64,000 nt of DNA from the NCBI GenBank assembly GCA_024516035.1, contig CM044956.1, forward strand, positions 23,298,395-23,362,394, written 5' to 3'. Every line of letters begins with the position of its first letter. Position 1 is the stretch's first letter. The translations under genes and the position numbers were made by a program. This document shows positions 10,513 through 22,504 of the stretch, in pieces. The notes below the pieces were generated by a model that saw only the letters and a list, made by a program, of their open reading frames with translations, was not told where the DNA came from and ran no database searches. The stretch is from Bactericera cockerelli. Taxonomy: Eukaryota; Arthropoda; Insecta; Hemiptera; Triozidae.

Positions 10513-12185
10513 TTCTACTTATAATTACGTGCAGTAGAACCTGGATATAACGGGACCAACGGTGCCAAGCAAAAAATAAGAAGATATCAAATTACTCGAT
10601 TAAATTAAGCATATTAACCATACTTTCCAAGCATTGATTGATGAAAAGAGCACTTGTCTTGTACATAATGATATGACTATAGGACATTTCCATGAAGCAT
10701 CAGTCACTCGGCAGATAAAAATGACGTCCAATCTACAACTCTCAAGAAACAATTAAATTTTTCATGAAAAACCATCTGGCAACTAGTTTCTGGTAAAAAC
10801 AGCAACTAATTAGGTCAATCAGAAATGCCTGTCTTGGATTCTAAGGCCGCCTTAACATTTTTGCTCTTAGGTAATCAAATATCAGTTATGTAAATAGCTG
10901 GGGTGGCGACGTAAGCCAAAGTAATACCTACCTACTTGTTAGTGGCTTTTTCTACTGCTATCTCATGGAGGAGAGTATTTACTATTAAATTTATATGCTT
11001 AATTCTTCGGCAACAAAATTCCTATTATAAAATCGGGTGTTATAGGGAAATACTTACATACATGTAGAGTTTGTATAGAGGCTCATGCCTCGGGTTTAGA
11101 GTAGGGCTAGGGAAATCATTATACATTGAACTTTGAAACACCACTCTAAGCAAGGTGTTAAAATTTCATACAGGGAGAAGTTTTATACCTCGAAAGGACA
11201 ATACACATCAAGATCAATGAAATAGAACATCTAGTTCCATGCGTAAATTTGTGGGTTTTATGGAGAATGAACACTAGAAATAGAAGAAATCAAAAATTGA
11301 TTGCTGTACACAATGTGCCATCTTCCACCGAGCCAGGTTTATAATCGGTCTGTCTGAGTCTGAGCAGTGCAAATACAACGAGAGCAATGTATCATATTCG
11401 TGACTGCAGGAATTCTCCCGTCGGCGGTATTAGCATTGTGCTGGCGAGATGTTATGTAAGGATTATCCTAACAAGACACGTCTAGGACATTGGCAATGAC
11501 CTTTCATAATAGCTGAAATGAAATTTATGATTTTTATTGCAGGCATTGTACTTTAATAACGATACTTCGAGACTGGAGAACTCGAGAGAGAGTGAAATCT
11601 AGAGCTTTTGATGTTGTCATTGTCAGCATATACATTGTACACACAGTACAAAACTAACTTTTTTAGAAAAGGTTAAGTAATAATTTGGTTTTTCTTTAAT
11701 TCACCGTCGCTTTGAACTGCCTGGTCATATCACGACTTTTCACCATCCATTTGCTGGAAACTCACAAACCTTTTAACCTCACACAGCCTGAGTGGGGCCG
11801 GGAATAACCAGCATCACGAGAGTTCGAATTTGAACGGTCCCCTCCAAGTCCTAGCCTCTTGGAACCTAAATTATTTTATTTCGTTGTTTTAGATTATATC
11901 ACGTCAATATTGAAGATGTAGGTGTGATTGACTAGGCTGTCTTTCTTGTAAAGATATTTTGTTCTTGCTAATTATCATTATTCTTATTTTATAACTCACC
12001 AATTGAGCTTCACTATTTACTTATTTTCAAAAAAGTTTCACTATGTTATTTTATAATTTTGTATTATTGATTATTGTATACTTTGCCAACCAATCATTGT
12101 AAAATCATATTACAAATAAATTAAATTATAATTATATCTATCTAATCATAATTGCCTATTCCAAGTTACAGGTTACAGTAAACCA

Positions 12186-12416
12186 ATGGATTTTGTGCAT
12201 ACCTCGTTGATAATATTACTTGCTTCCATCAGAGTACATAACATAAATGTTGGTACGTGCTCACCTTACCCTATTTTACCAACCAAATCGAGACATCACG
12301 TACTCACTACAATTCTAGGTCATCTCCTAAACCAAAAGCGACGCCAAAAACTCAGTAACGCCCTATCCAAAAAGTTGGCTCCAATACAAGAGAAATTATA
12401 TGTACCTAGTTCATGA
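12186..12416 (+). CDS. Candidate small secreted cationic peptide, 76 aa (copy 2)
   Basis: Identical in protein sequence to the frame at 9852-10082, carried by the second tandem unit. The same arguments apply: a signal-like N terminus, basic Lys/Arg-rich remainder, a single Cys and no recognised family. Confidence 0.28.
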   Translation: MDFVHTSLIILLASIRVHNINVGTCSPYPILPTKSRHHVLTTILGHLLNQKRRQKLSNALSKKLAPIQEKLYVPSS

Positions 12417-12701
12417 GTTCGGAGAAGCGGGCAGAGTGTGTAATTACTGTCCATTCATTATTGATACACATTATTTATTCTGAAAGTGTTACTTTGAGTA
12501 CATTTGCTCTGAGAGAGGTAGAGCTTGCCGTTTGCTTTATATTCACAAAGACACATAATATGTATAATTGTTTATGTATAATTATGATTTAAATGTATTA
12601 AAAACTTATACAGGGTCTTTCGGAAAATTATAAATTTCAAGAAATCATTTAGAATTGTGATCATAAACAACTGAAATGTTTGCTCATTTACTCACTACTT
12701 A

Positions 12702-12846
12702 TCATTATATTTGTTTTAATCACTTTCGTGATATAACAACTTCTCAATCTCGCTTTACTAAATCTACGCTGAAACTGGGACTTGAACCACCAACCTCCAG
12801 GTCACAAGTCCGCCACCCTATCGATCAAGCTACTGAGGTCGGTATT
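12702..12846 (-). mobile_element. tRNA-Thr(TGT)-like SINE (second unit)
   Basis: Second-unit duplicate of the SINE at 10368-10512. Confidence 0.7.
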
Positions 12847-12909
12847 TTCTACTTATAATTACGTGCAGTAGAACCTGGATATAACGGGACCAACGGTGCC
12901 AAGCAAAAA

Positions 12910-13423
12910 ATTCATTACACAGTATGTTTCTGAAAAGGTGTAATTAATTGATATACCTGATAAAATGATCATTCATTGATAGCTATGCATATCAGCAAAA
13001 CTCTACAATTAAGTCCATACAAACAGAAACCTCTATTATCAATGACCACACCGATCGACAATTTTACTTAAATTGGGTGTGTATTACATATTACAAATTA
13101 ATAATTTATTGATACTAACTTGGAAAATGCGTCATGGGTAGTTTTGAGACAAATTTACAAACATGATGAGTGCATGTCCTAGATCAGATATTCAAAGACA
13201 AAACCTCGTTCATCTTCATATATCTACTTTTAGTTTAGTTCTGGCAAAGAATCTTCACTTTTGAACCCAGGTCACGGAAAAGAAAATAATAATACCCGTC
13301 GGATTTAAACTTTGATGTAAGCTCCTGTTTCTTTTTCACGGAAGTTGAAAGGATTAGGAGTTCAGTATCTTTTCCTGACGAATCTACTTCCTCAGCTAAG
13401 TTTCTTTTCAGTAAAAATAGCGT
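12910..13423. other. No gene seen; one transposon-end fragment at about 12918-12938
   Basis: ACAGTATGTTTCTGAAAAGG at about 12919 is nearly the terminal 20 bp of the palindrome at 26681-28863. It stands here without a second end, so it looks like a relic. The rest is unremarkable AT-rich DNA. Confidence 0.45.
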
Positions 13424-13660
13424 CCGCTCTCAGTAGCTTGATCGATAAGGCGGTGGACTAGCAATCGGAGGTCGGTGGTTCAAGTCCCAAGTTAAGCAAA
13501 TATTTAGTAATGCGAGTTTGAGTAGCTAGTGTGATATCGCGATTGTAATTAACACAAATATGATACTACCTAACCTAACTACCTCACCGGTTATAAGCAC
13601 AACACTGTGGGAAGTGTACTAGATATAGAAAGAGTAACTGCATACCTGCATACCTGATTT
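13424..13660 (+). mobile_element. tRNA-Thr-like SINE, full head and longer tail
   Basis: The head contains CTCAGTAGCTTGATCGATAA and GTCGGTGGTTCAAGTCC. The body continues with TAGTAATGCGAGTTTGAGTA and a tail through the CTACCTAACC and GTACTAGATATAG region. It is the longest copy of this family in the window. Confidence 0.7.
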
Positions 13661-13769
13661 GGATTTTCCAAAAAAAAAAATGTATTATTATCTGATCTGG
13701 TTGTACGGTTTTCAGTGAAACCCTAACAATTAACACTGCGACCTAATTAGATCTATTGTGACCAGTTGA

Positions 13770-14012
13770 TTCTATTTGGTTTTAACGTCCTGATTGAGAT
13801 AGATAGTCAGGACAGGGGTTTTACCCTCCATTCGCTGGGAATCGTACCAGCTACCCACATTAACCTCACCTAGCCTGGGTAGGGCCGGAAATGCCAGCCT
13901 CACGTGTTTGGAAGGAACAGAATTTTCTTCGAAAAGTCTACTCCAACAGGGGATCGAACTCGGGATCTCTGGACTACGGGCAGTAGTCACAACCATTACG
14001 CCTCGGAGGCTG
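13770..14012 (-). mobile_element. tRNA-headed SINE carrying the core domain shared with the 5S SINEs
   Basis: On the minus strand the head starts near CAGCCTCCGAGGCGTAATGG with B box GAGTTCGATCCCC. The core CTAGGCTGGGTGAGGTTAATG... follows, then GCGAATGGAGGGTAAAACCC, and a tail ending in TTAAAACCAAATAGAA. Relatives are at 39041-39400 (minus) and 56218-56490 (plus). The frames on both strands here are chance readings of the SINE. Confidence 0.75.
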
Positions 14013-14565
14013 AATACTATTGTAAACTACATATAAAAATGCTTACAAAAATGAACAGATTGTGCACTTGTGCAGTTTCCACAAAATGGAATTATTTTAA
14101 AGTCAAAAGTTTGAAAAACTTTCATAATATTTGCCACTGTCAGAACTATCCTCCGTACCTGAAATAAGTGCATCGTGCAGCTGATTTTCAAAGCATGTTT
14201 CTTCAATTGCACCTATAACAACTTAACATAACTTCAATTTTTATCATCTTTGACAGAACTAAGCAGATACTTAGCTGCAGCAAGCGATTTCGAGACCATT
14301 TTATCAAATACCCAGCGAGTAAGTACCCTTTCGCTTATCATGTATACAAATATGGTTATAAACCTATGTGCAAATAACGACGAAAAGTAGTATGGACGTA
14401 TTGTACAATTAAGAAGACTTCGGGTGAAATCGGTAATAAACTCGTAATAACTGAAATTGAAAAGACAAAGTGTCTGTGATTTGCTATACACGGAGACATT
14501 AACCCACTTCGTTCGAACGAGGCATAGCCGTTATCGATCTAAATTCCAAGTGTAGTACTTTTAGT
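14013..14565. other. No supported feature
   Basis: Short opposing frames at 14027-14491 show no family signature, signal peptide or splice support. Confidence 0.35.
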
Positions 14566-14569
14566 ACTA

Positions 14570-15235
14570 AGGGGAAAAAACAATTAAGTCAAGAACACGA
14601 ATTTTGAAGCCATTTTTAATTTGGTGTCCACACTGAATGATTTTAAAATGATTTTTATATGTCCACACTGAATGATTTTAAAAAAGGTAGGTGTAGACAC
14701 AAAATCGAAAATGGCTTTTTAAATTCGTTTTTTTTTTTCTCTCTCAGAATTTCGACTACCGATTTGATGGTAGAAAATATCTACAGGGTGGTCCATGCGA
14801 CAAAATTAGTTAAAACTCCATAACTTTTTAATATCATTATAAATTTTGCTGCCAATTGAAAGTGCGTGATTTCCTTACACAAACACTATGTTTTCTTGTT
14901 ATCGACTTTTAAACGAAATCGAGTTATTCGAGATTTAGGAAAAAAAAAAAATGGTCCAAAAATCCACCCTGTATGTAATATTTTAGTTAAAGTACTCAGG
15001 GACCATTTAGAAGTAAAACTATCAAATAAAATTCAGGTCGATCCATTTAAAAATCGAAAATTGACACCTCAATTTCTGACTTTTGAACCACCCTGTATTA
15101 AAAAATTCAAGACTGAAACCGCATAGTTAGGAAATAAAAAAATCAAGGGTACACCCTTGATTTTTTTATTTTGCAAAAACTCTTTTAGAGCCCGAGTAAT
15201 TCGAGGTGTCCAACTTTGGTGGGACACCCTGTATA
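14570..15235. mobile_element. MITE-like cluster with CAGGGTGG / CACCCTGTA ends
   Basis: The block GTCCACACTGAATGATTTTA occurs twice in tandem (about 14626 and 14661). Next comes CTACAGGGTGGTCCATGCGAC near 14784, and the segment closes with GGGACACCCTGTATAT near 15222-15237. The first part recurs inverted at about 56800-57020. A perfect hairpin ATCAAGGGT-AC-ACCCTTGAT sits at about 15142-15165. The ORF at 14866-15126 lies inside and looks incidental. Confidence 0.55.
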
Positions 15236-15239
15236 TTGG

Positions 15240-16588
15240 ATTTGCCCAGAAATATTACAATACCTTATTCTTCAATTTAGCAATATCTTATTCTTCTATC
15301 GTGGAAAATAAAAATAATTAGATAATAATCTATTATTATGCAGGAATAAATTATACGTCGACCATGCCTCTATAAAGTCACCTGCGCCGGAGCCCTAACC
15401 GCTACGCTGCTAGTACATTAGACTTAGGGCGCTAATACTTCTGTGGCGCTAAGTCACCCATTGCGTACTGTGTAAGATAGGGAAAACCGACACTTACCAA
15501 CGACTTAAGTTATTGATGTCGTCTATTAATTCCGCCCTTAATGTCACAACCCCATCTAGGATGAATATAAAATTTGATTTGAGTGATATCAAACATGGTA
15601 ACTTGAGTGAGTAGATACAGTGAAGAACTTCATGAAGTAGGGAAAGTAAATTAATGTCTTACCTGGGTACTGCAGAACTGGCATGCTGAGAGTTTTAAAC
15701 TGAAAAATTCGGTTACGACAAAAGTTCATTAGATTTAAAGATAATACATTAGTGGTTGAAGACATCATACTAATTTTACTATACCCATTTGTGTTAATCA
15801 CTTTCGTAACATCACAACTACTCAAACTCGCTTTACTAAATTTACACTGAAACCGGGTTTCAAATTATATCGATCAAGCTGAGGCCGGTATTATATTCAA
15901 ATTTAATAAAATTTACATCTGTTTTTTAGTATGATATTTCAAACCCCTAATAAATTCAAAAAAGAAAATATTTCAAAAGCCGAGGGCCGCACAGACGAGA
16001 TTGACAGTTGACACAAGAGAGACCGAACCAAACTGACGCCGGAGAACTTTTCAGGGACCAAGCTAACCTAGAGTCTAAATTTTCCTCGATTCTGATTGGT
16101 CAAACAAATATCATACGATCGGCAGGTAAACTCAGATAAGAGAAAAGGTCCCTGAGAACTTTTTGGTTGCAACTCTCTCACGCCAAATTTAACTTTCCTA
16201 ACATACCAGTGGCGTCGACTGAATTTCTAACAGTGGCGTTTATTTATTTTATTATTTTTTGGCTGCATTATTATTTCTTCTGATTAATGTGTTTTCTTTT
16301 TTGAGTCGATATAATAGCGAATAGTTAATTGTAGTTGAGGTCTCTTGTTCTGCCACTGTTGACTAAATTTAATTTTTTTATAAATGGTCCAGGAGGATGA
16401 AATCTTATAAATAAAAAAAAAACGAGAGAAATTCGCCATGAAGTGGTCGATTTCAGCGAATCAACGTTAGTAATTATTAGTGAATAATGAATATCAATAT
16501 ATCATGGCATTATTTGTTTTCAGCATCAAGCTCCCACAAAGTGGGGCGGTGACCAAAAATTCATTAGTTAAATATTTTTTTTAAAAAA
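15240..16588. other. No gene seen; tRNA-Thr-like SINE fragment near 15794-15890 (minus)
   Basis: The minus strand at 15794-15890 has ATCGATATAATTTG and the TAGTAAAGCGAGTTTGAGTAG tail of the tRNA-Thr-like SINE with a damaged B box. Elsewhere no coding signature was recognised. Confidence 0.4.
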
Positions 16589-17200
16589 TACACTGCCAAT
16601 CATGGACACAATGCTTCCTCGTCATTGTGGTTGACATTGTATACATCTGGTAAATTTAATATGAGATTGTATACAATCACGTGTATCTCCAAAATTTCGT
16701 AACCGATACTCTTCAAATTTGTTTTAAAGGTAGAATGCCGTTTTTCCTATATTTTAGATCCCACAAAAATTCTTTATCGGCAAGTAGTAGGTAGACCTTA
16801 TTTTTGCACGTTTTTTTGCACATAGCACGTGGGGACGAAGAATATTTGTTGAAGGTTAAAAATGCAGAAAGGATCAGTTCTAGGATTTCTTATTTCAGAA
16901 ATCTATTGGGACGGCCAGATTGGAGACTGAAAAAGCTCAACTTTTAAGAAAATGGACATTTTGAAAATAACAATATCTCTTATACAATGTCATTAGAAAC
17001 CATACTAAATTTCAGCTCAATCGGACTTGTACTTTGCGAGATATGCTAGTATTTGAAAATGCTCAACTTTTGGAAAATTGACGTTTTTTACGCCATAACG
17101 CAAAATTGGTAACCATGCAAAATTTCAGCTCCATCCGACTTTTGGTTCTCGAGTTTTACGCGACTAAACATACAGACAAACGAATCATTTTATAATAATT
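16589..17200 (+). repeat. 629-bp-type repeat, 5' portion, fused to another repeat
   Basis: It begins ACACTGCCAATCATGGACAC and follows the 24557 copy through the GTGTATCTCCAAAATT and ATTCTTTATCGGCAAGTAG blocks to about 16830. It then diverges into AATTTCAGCTCAATCGGAC-type phrases that repeat within 16990-17170. No coding frame. Confidence 0.5.
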
Positions 17201-17900
17201 ATAAGATGTCTGTGATTTGCTATAGAATATCTACGAGAAACGAGACTGGCTGACAAAAAATGAAACTTTATTAAATCCCAGAAACAGTACTATGGTTTAC
17301 ATAAGTTTGGCTGTAGGTCTTATTTTATAGCAGTTTCGTAGAATTCATTTCACCATGATATGAAAGGGCTTATACCAACTAGCCAACTACCAACGGTGTC
17401 TTGAGCCAAGAATTCACGACCAGCAATATCAACCATTGCAATGTAGCAACCCATCTAATATGGGATGCGGTTTCGATTCATATCGGCGCAAAACGTATCA
17501 GCTATTTGTTCTAATGGTTGTGTTTAACAAGAGTACTTCACAGGAGTTCCTTCAGACCAGTACATGGAGGACAGATTCTTATATTAAAGCAGTTGGAGAA
17601 ACAATAATTAAAGGCGACGGGTAAATCTATTGAGCATCAGGATAAAGGGGATAGATTGGGATAAAGGGTATTCTAAGAAAGTTTCTAAAACGAGAGATAA
17701 GTTTGGACAAGAGGTCAAATGGCGAAGGAGAAAACGGAGTGGGGACCTCTATGTACGAGTTTGAGTGTAAATACTGTGAATTATAAATGAAAAGGAAAAT
17801 TCTTTCTAAAGAATAATTTGAGATATGTAGAAAACGGAGATAAATTGTTTGATATTTAGTTGCCTTACTGGTCATGGACCACTTAGGATACATTTACACA
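17201..17900. other. No supported feature
   Basis: The 62- and 88-codon frames here carry no motif that I recognise. Confidence 0.35.
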
Positions 17901-17904
17901 TATT

Positions 17905-18200
17905 GGGAGTCTCTCGAGGAGTACCGATCAGAGACAACAACCCTCATTCTCTTCGAGTGTGAGGCCAGCACAACAGGAGGTAGTCCCGGAGGTACTCCAT
18001 GACCAAGAACTTCTCGTCCAGAAACTCACTCTTCTCATGAAGGGAACAGGCTTCTGGACATCGCGATCGGTGGCATAGCATAAGTCAACCCCTCTCAACT
18101 AGCCCGGACGGTCGTCTGGGATAGTGGGGAGGGATATAAAATGAGAGATTTTCTCCCCGGTCACAGAAGTTCTCACTAGGTCGCCGCAATGTTAATTGTG
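17905..18200 (+). pseudogene. 3' scrap of a non-LTR retrotransposon
   Basis: One frame near 17910-17990 reads ESLEEYRSETTTLILFECEA. This resembles the C-terminal zinc-knuckle-like ending common in R1/I/Jockey-type reverse transcriptases (…ETxxHILxEC). The following frame-broken stretch near 18000-18060 adds basic residues and LLDIAIG. No start or upstream RT motifs remain. Confidence 0.4.
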
Positions 18201-18594
18201 TGGAGTTTGAAACCCACAAATGAAACACTACAACCAGGTCTTAAAATAATAATAGATAAAGAGCACCAAAATTTTACTTCATACTTGGTTTTGAAAGGTA
18301 AGGATGAGAATAATTTTATAATGTAAGTTATTACCTTATAGATAATCAACAATCTTCAACTTCATTGACTCTTGACATCATACCTAGTAGATTTTTTACA
18401 CTGTACATTCTGTATTTTTATGCGGTGAATTTCAACCAAAAGTATCGTGGTTTGTGTGGTGTTTAAAATTAATTTCCTAAACAAATTTCAAGTCTCTAAC
18501 TCTTACCGTTCTCGAGATATCGTGTCCACGGACGCACTGACCAATGCCCGAAAACAACTTCTTTGGTAACATGAGGCCATGATTCTTTCAGAAA
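18201..18594. other. No supported feature
   Basis: Unremarkable AT-rich sequence. The phrase CTTACCGTTCTCGAGATAT near 18500 is shared with several dispersed repeats. Confidence 0.3.
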
Positions 18595-19040
18595 TGTGAA
18601 AAACTGGGTAAGTCAAATTTTCAACGAATATAATTCTTTCCGTATTATAATGGTAATAGAATACCGTTTTTCCTACATTCTAGATCCCACAAAAAAATTC
18701 TAGTATCAGCAAGTCGTAGACCTTATTTTTGCACTAACTAGTATGCATAAACATGCAAAATTTCATCAAAATCGGGTGTACCGTTCACAAGATATGTAGG
18801 TCAGGCGCATGGTCTCTCTCACCTAGAATCGCTACTGCAAAGTTGTTTAAGGTTTTTGGGATTTTCGTGTTACAAGGAAAGTATTTGACAGACCGACACA
18901 AAACCAAAGTTGCTCCGGAGGTTATGAAACGTCCAGAAAGATGAAAAAAAAATCGTAAATCGGAGCAAAGAAATTAAAAAAAACTAACACAATACTTGCG
19001 ATTTCTAATAATAGCAATGTATCGGAAGTAATATAGAAAC
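18595..19040 (+). repeat. 629-bp-type repeat, rearranged copy
   Basis: It contains the TTTTTCCTACATTCTAGATC, CAAAATTTCATCAAAATCGG and AAACGTCCAGAAA blocks. It ends in the stem-loop that closes with TATCGGAAGTAAT. Confidence 0.55.
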
Positions 19041-19544
19041 AATATTGCGTAAACTTGAACTTGAAAACTATTTGAGATTGACTTGAAGTTTGAGAACCCA
19101 CTTGAGAGATAATGAAGATGTGCTAGACATAGGTAGAGATATGTGCGACGGACATAAGGTTCCATGAGCTAGGAACTCGTGAAGCTAAGGCTGCAATTAG
19201 ATTTTAATTAATAGCTGGACTAACCCATAGCTCTTACCTAGACTATAGCGATGGTTCATATTAGAATATTAGTTTCATAGCATGACTATGAAAAAAACAT
19301 AGAATGTGTCCAGTGTGGGAGATATCCAATCCAGGGGAGGTACGACGAGGAAGACTAACTTTGGATTAACAACTCTAAACTAGCAGGTTTAAATTTCCAC
19401 CCGTGCAATTTTCGTCCGAAAAGTAAGTTCCAGCATTAACTAGAGACTAAAGAAAAATGTAAAATAAAAACTATTATTTTATTATAAGGAAGCTAAGGGT
19501 GGTGTAGTGTAGCCTGAATGGAAACTTGGAAAGTTTATAAAAAC
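19041..19544. other. No supported feature
   Basis: Nothing recognised on either strand. Confidence 0.3.
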
Positions 19545-20010
19545 CCCCAAAATCACAACTTCATGGTTACAAAAGGAAGAACGCCTAATCAAAAGAATAA
19601 GTATAAAGCTCAAAACAAATAATGAGAATAATTTTAACTAGCTTTCTATTTCTCTGCACTCCTATCTGCATTTGTTCCTGTTATGTTACCTACTATCTTT
19701 ATTATAAATTTTATTCTTGCTATGTGTCATCTAAAACTTGATTTCTCTTTACTTGTTGAACGGCAATAAAAACTAGCGGTCGCGGTGTATAATTTTCTGG
19801 CTTAAAAATTCAAACAAGCTTAGAAAAATCATACTCCGATCGCCAGTTTCAAGTTTAGGATAACAACTAGCAAGGATAAAGAAAGATAACATAAGAGGAA
19901 CAAACGCAGGTAGGAGTGCTGAAAAATAGAAAGCGAGGAGGTATAGGTGTTTTCATTCTTTTGAGTAGGCATTCTTCCATTTGAAACCATGAAGTGGGTT
20001 TTTTTTTTGG
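19545..20010. mobile_element. Palindromic MITE, arms about 220 bp
   Basis: The left arm (AACTTCATGGTTACAAAAGG, AGCTTTCTATTTCTCTGCAC, ACTAGCGGTCGCGG) returns inverted on the right (CTCCGATCGCCAGT, GAAAGCGAGGAGG, GAAACCATGAAGTGGG). The centre is near 19800. A single-arm relative lies at about 36575-36790. The 87-codon frame inside is incidental. Confidence 0.7.
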
Positions 20011-20820
20011 AGGCTATCAGTACTTTTTTTACGAAAATGGTAGATTCATACTTTATGAATAACAAAAGAAAATAACCTGGAAAAATGTGCAAGTTTAGGC
20101 TTTACATTCCAAATATTATGTTAATTATTCTATAAAATGATAATGTTTTAGTAGAAGATATATAATTTTGATAAGCTAAATTTATATTTTGGTGGCCGAT
20201 TCGGACCCAAAGCGAGCCTCCTACAGGTCTGCATTCGTCAATTATATACAAATTTTCAATCATCACATTAAGACCTTTCATTTGAAATATACATCGAATA
20301 TCCTCTAATTCGACCGATTACCAGACACAGACACAAATTGAATAAAAAGTTAATGCAAGGCCTGGGATTTTGAAAAGAAAGTTTGTGGTTTTTGAGCTAA
20401 TCCTCTGATTTAGAACCTCATACTGGTATACAAGAAGAATTTCATAACAGCGTCCGAAGAGAATTGATTAAAAAAACCAAGATGTTTTCAGAAACAATTT
20501 AAAGCGAACAAAATTAAATGGATCCCCTTCTCAGTTCTCACATAGACTTGAGGTTATGTTTCTCGTGTTTTGACATTAGGTAATAGCTTTTTATGAGAGC
20601 AGGTACTGCCAGTAAAAGTGTTCATTGATCTGCCTTGTTGTGAGAGAGAATACTGTTTGAAGTAAATAGAGAGAGATCGAAGTAATTGAAAAGGAAAATA
20701 TTATTCCAAGTGAATGAAAGTCAAACAAAAGACAATACCAACAATGATGGAAGAGGACACCAAGACAGCTTTCGAAGGCGGCGTGCGCCCACACGCAGGG
20801 GTGAATGAACTCTTGCTAAT
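20011..20820. other. No supported feature
   Basis: No repeats with partners in the window and no convincing open frames. Confidence 0.3.
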
Positions 20821-20821
20821 A

Positions 20822-20998
20822 TTGTGACCCAGCACCTAAATGGGAAGTATTGTGTCACTTCTCGCCCCTCAGAGGGAAGGCATACTACGGGATGGGCAGG
20901 TTACAACACAGACCACAAGCGTCTACAGTAACTCCTGTTTCATGGCTACGAAATAAAAAAGGGCTGTGAAACACTCATCTTTTTTTTTTTTAATAATA
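20822..20998 (+). mobile_element. tRNA-Gly-type SINE, head missing
   Basis: Starts at TGTGACCCAGCACCTAAATG and runs through TTCTCGCCCCTCAGAGGG, ATGGGCAGGTTACAACACAG and CTCCTGTTTCATGGCTACGA. The tail is GGCTGTGAAACACTCATC plus poly-T/A. It matches the 3' two thirds of 24125-24385 and 40816-41125. Confidence 0.7.
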
Positions 20999-21424
20999 AC
21001 TCAAATGCCTTTTTACTGGGGAGACTTGTTGAACAGGTTGAACTACACCCTATACCTACTCGTATTATGTTCTCTATCTCCTCTAAAACTTTTTGTCCGA
21101 TCTTAATAATACCTAGGCAGATATTTGGCTTTGTTACTCGTGATAGTCATGGTGAAAAATTAGTCATTCTCTTAAAGTTGACCCTTTACCTTTAACCTAC
21201 TTTATAACTGAAACACTAAATTGTATGTCATTTGACGTAATACTATTAGCACAATAATCAAGGAAGATAGCTCAAAAGAGTTGCAAATTTGCCGCTGAGT
21301 GAAAAAGACGATTTAGGATCAGATCAATCAGTTTTTGAATGCCATTCTGAGAGTTCGCTGGTAAAAAAATGCTTTAAGCATTAACTTACCTGGTGGATAG
21401 ATTCCACAAAATAATAGTAATACC

Positions 21425-21622
21425 ATGCACTGGTAGTCAAGTGGCTAACGCGCTAGTCCGGTAATCCAGGTAGCGTAGGGATCAATCACACTCAGTGCAT
21501 GAATTTTTCCTCATTAATTTGAGTTCTTGACCACATAATAATAAGACTCTGAGGGTTAGGGTAGTAGAAAATGCTTTGATCAATAACTTTAACCTCGCTT
21601 GGTGGTAACCTTCTACTAAAGA
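21425..21622 (+). mobile_element. Possible tRNA-derived SINE of another family
   Basis: A tRNA-like start (CTGGTAGTCAAGTGGCTAAC) is followed about 50 bp later by a degenerate B box (GGGATCAATCAC). The segment ends with GTTATTATTATTA. A related short block lies just upstream at about 21360-21400. No second full copy was seen, so this is tentative. Confidence 0.3.
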
Positions 21623-22504
21623 GGGTTATTATTATTATACTATCAATGATGGTAGAAAAATGACGACATAGTAAGAATACGATAGTTATGAGAGTTTATT
21701 CTCAAAGACTCACGTGCAAATAACTTTCATAATAATAATAATTAATTCTGAGCCGCCAGAATTCGGACCTTTGCAAAAGATTGTTTACTTTCCCACACAC
21801 ATCACATGCAGACGATATCAATTTTCTGAACAAACAATTAGGTTGGTATGGGAAGAGAGAAATACTAAAGAGAGAGAGAATAGATGGGAGTGGGGTCATG
21901 GGAGAGAAAGAAAAGGATCGATAGAGAGAGAGAGGGGAGATTAAAAGTCGACACATATGAATGCTAATAAAAAAGGAATTCTGAAATTGACTTTTCCTGA
22001 TTGCCATCAGGGTGTGGCTTTCCCCTCGGTTACTCAATAGGATTCTATTGTATATAAATAGTATAAATACGTCCCTTCCACGTGGGTATCTATACTACAT
22101 AATTATATCCATCGCTTTCATTCCTCAATGTATCACATATATCAATTTTATATATGATACGATAAGCATGAGGTGAATAGATCCTACTACATATCCTAAT
22201 TGAAATATATAGGTACTGGTGTGAACATCACACGACTTTCTATTACAATGGAGGAAGTATTATCAGAAATTTAAACATTCTCAGGATAAAAAAATCGAAA
22301 ATGTCAAAATTTTACATTAAGAGTACTGAAAATATGTGTAAAATCACCATTTGAAATGATATTATCAAATAAAAAATTCCATTTCTCTTATAGTTTACGA
22401 GATATTTGCACATATTTAATTATTGTACTAAAATTTACCCACGGGTTAGTGCGGGAAAATATCAAAAATGTCAAGAAGTGATATTCAATTTAACTGTCAT
22501 TAAT
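21623..22504. other. No gene seen; (GA)n tract near 21855-21945
   Basis: The opposing frames at 21702-22037 are produced by the GA-rich tract. AACATCACACGACTTTCTAT near 22224 recurs at about 38070 as part of a dispersed repeat. Confidence 0.35.

Larger units (their letters stand above)
8242..10575 (+). repeat. Tandem duplication, first 2334-bp unit
   Basis: This segment is repeated immediately at 10576-12909. Walking through both copies I found a single difference (C at 9273, T at 11607). The junction has a 2-bp overlap (AT). The unit contains a headless copy of the 5S-SINE tail (9357-9533, minus), a 76-codon ORF (9852-10082) and a tRNA-Thr-like SINE (10368-10512, minus). Confidence 0.93.
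10576..12909 (+). repeat. Tandem duplication, second 2334-bp unit
   Basis: Near-perfect copy of 8242-10575. It ends at AAGCAAAAAA, after which unique sequence resumes with TTCATTACACAG. It is either a very recent unequal duplication or an assembly artefact such as two haplotypes joined. Confidence 0.93.

Noticed and set aside
15142..15165. Hairpin followed by T run, like a rho-independent terminator
   Set aside because: The DNA is clearly eukaryotic and the hairpin is the centre of a MITE-like repeat.
21702..22037. 111-codon minus and 76-codon plus frames
   Set aside because: Low-complexity translations around a (GA)n tract.
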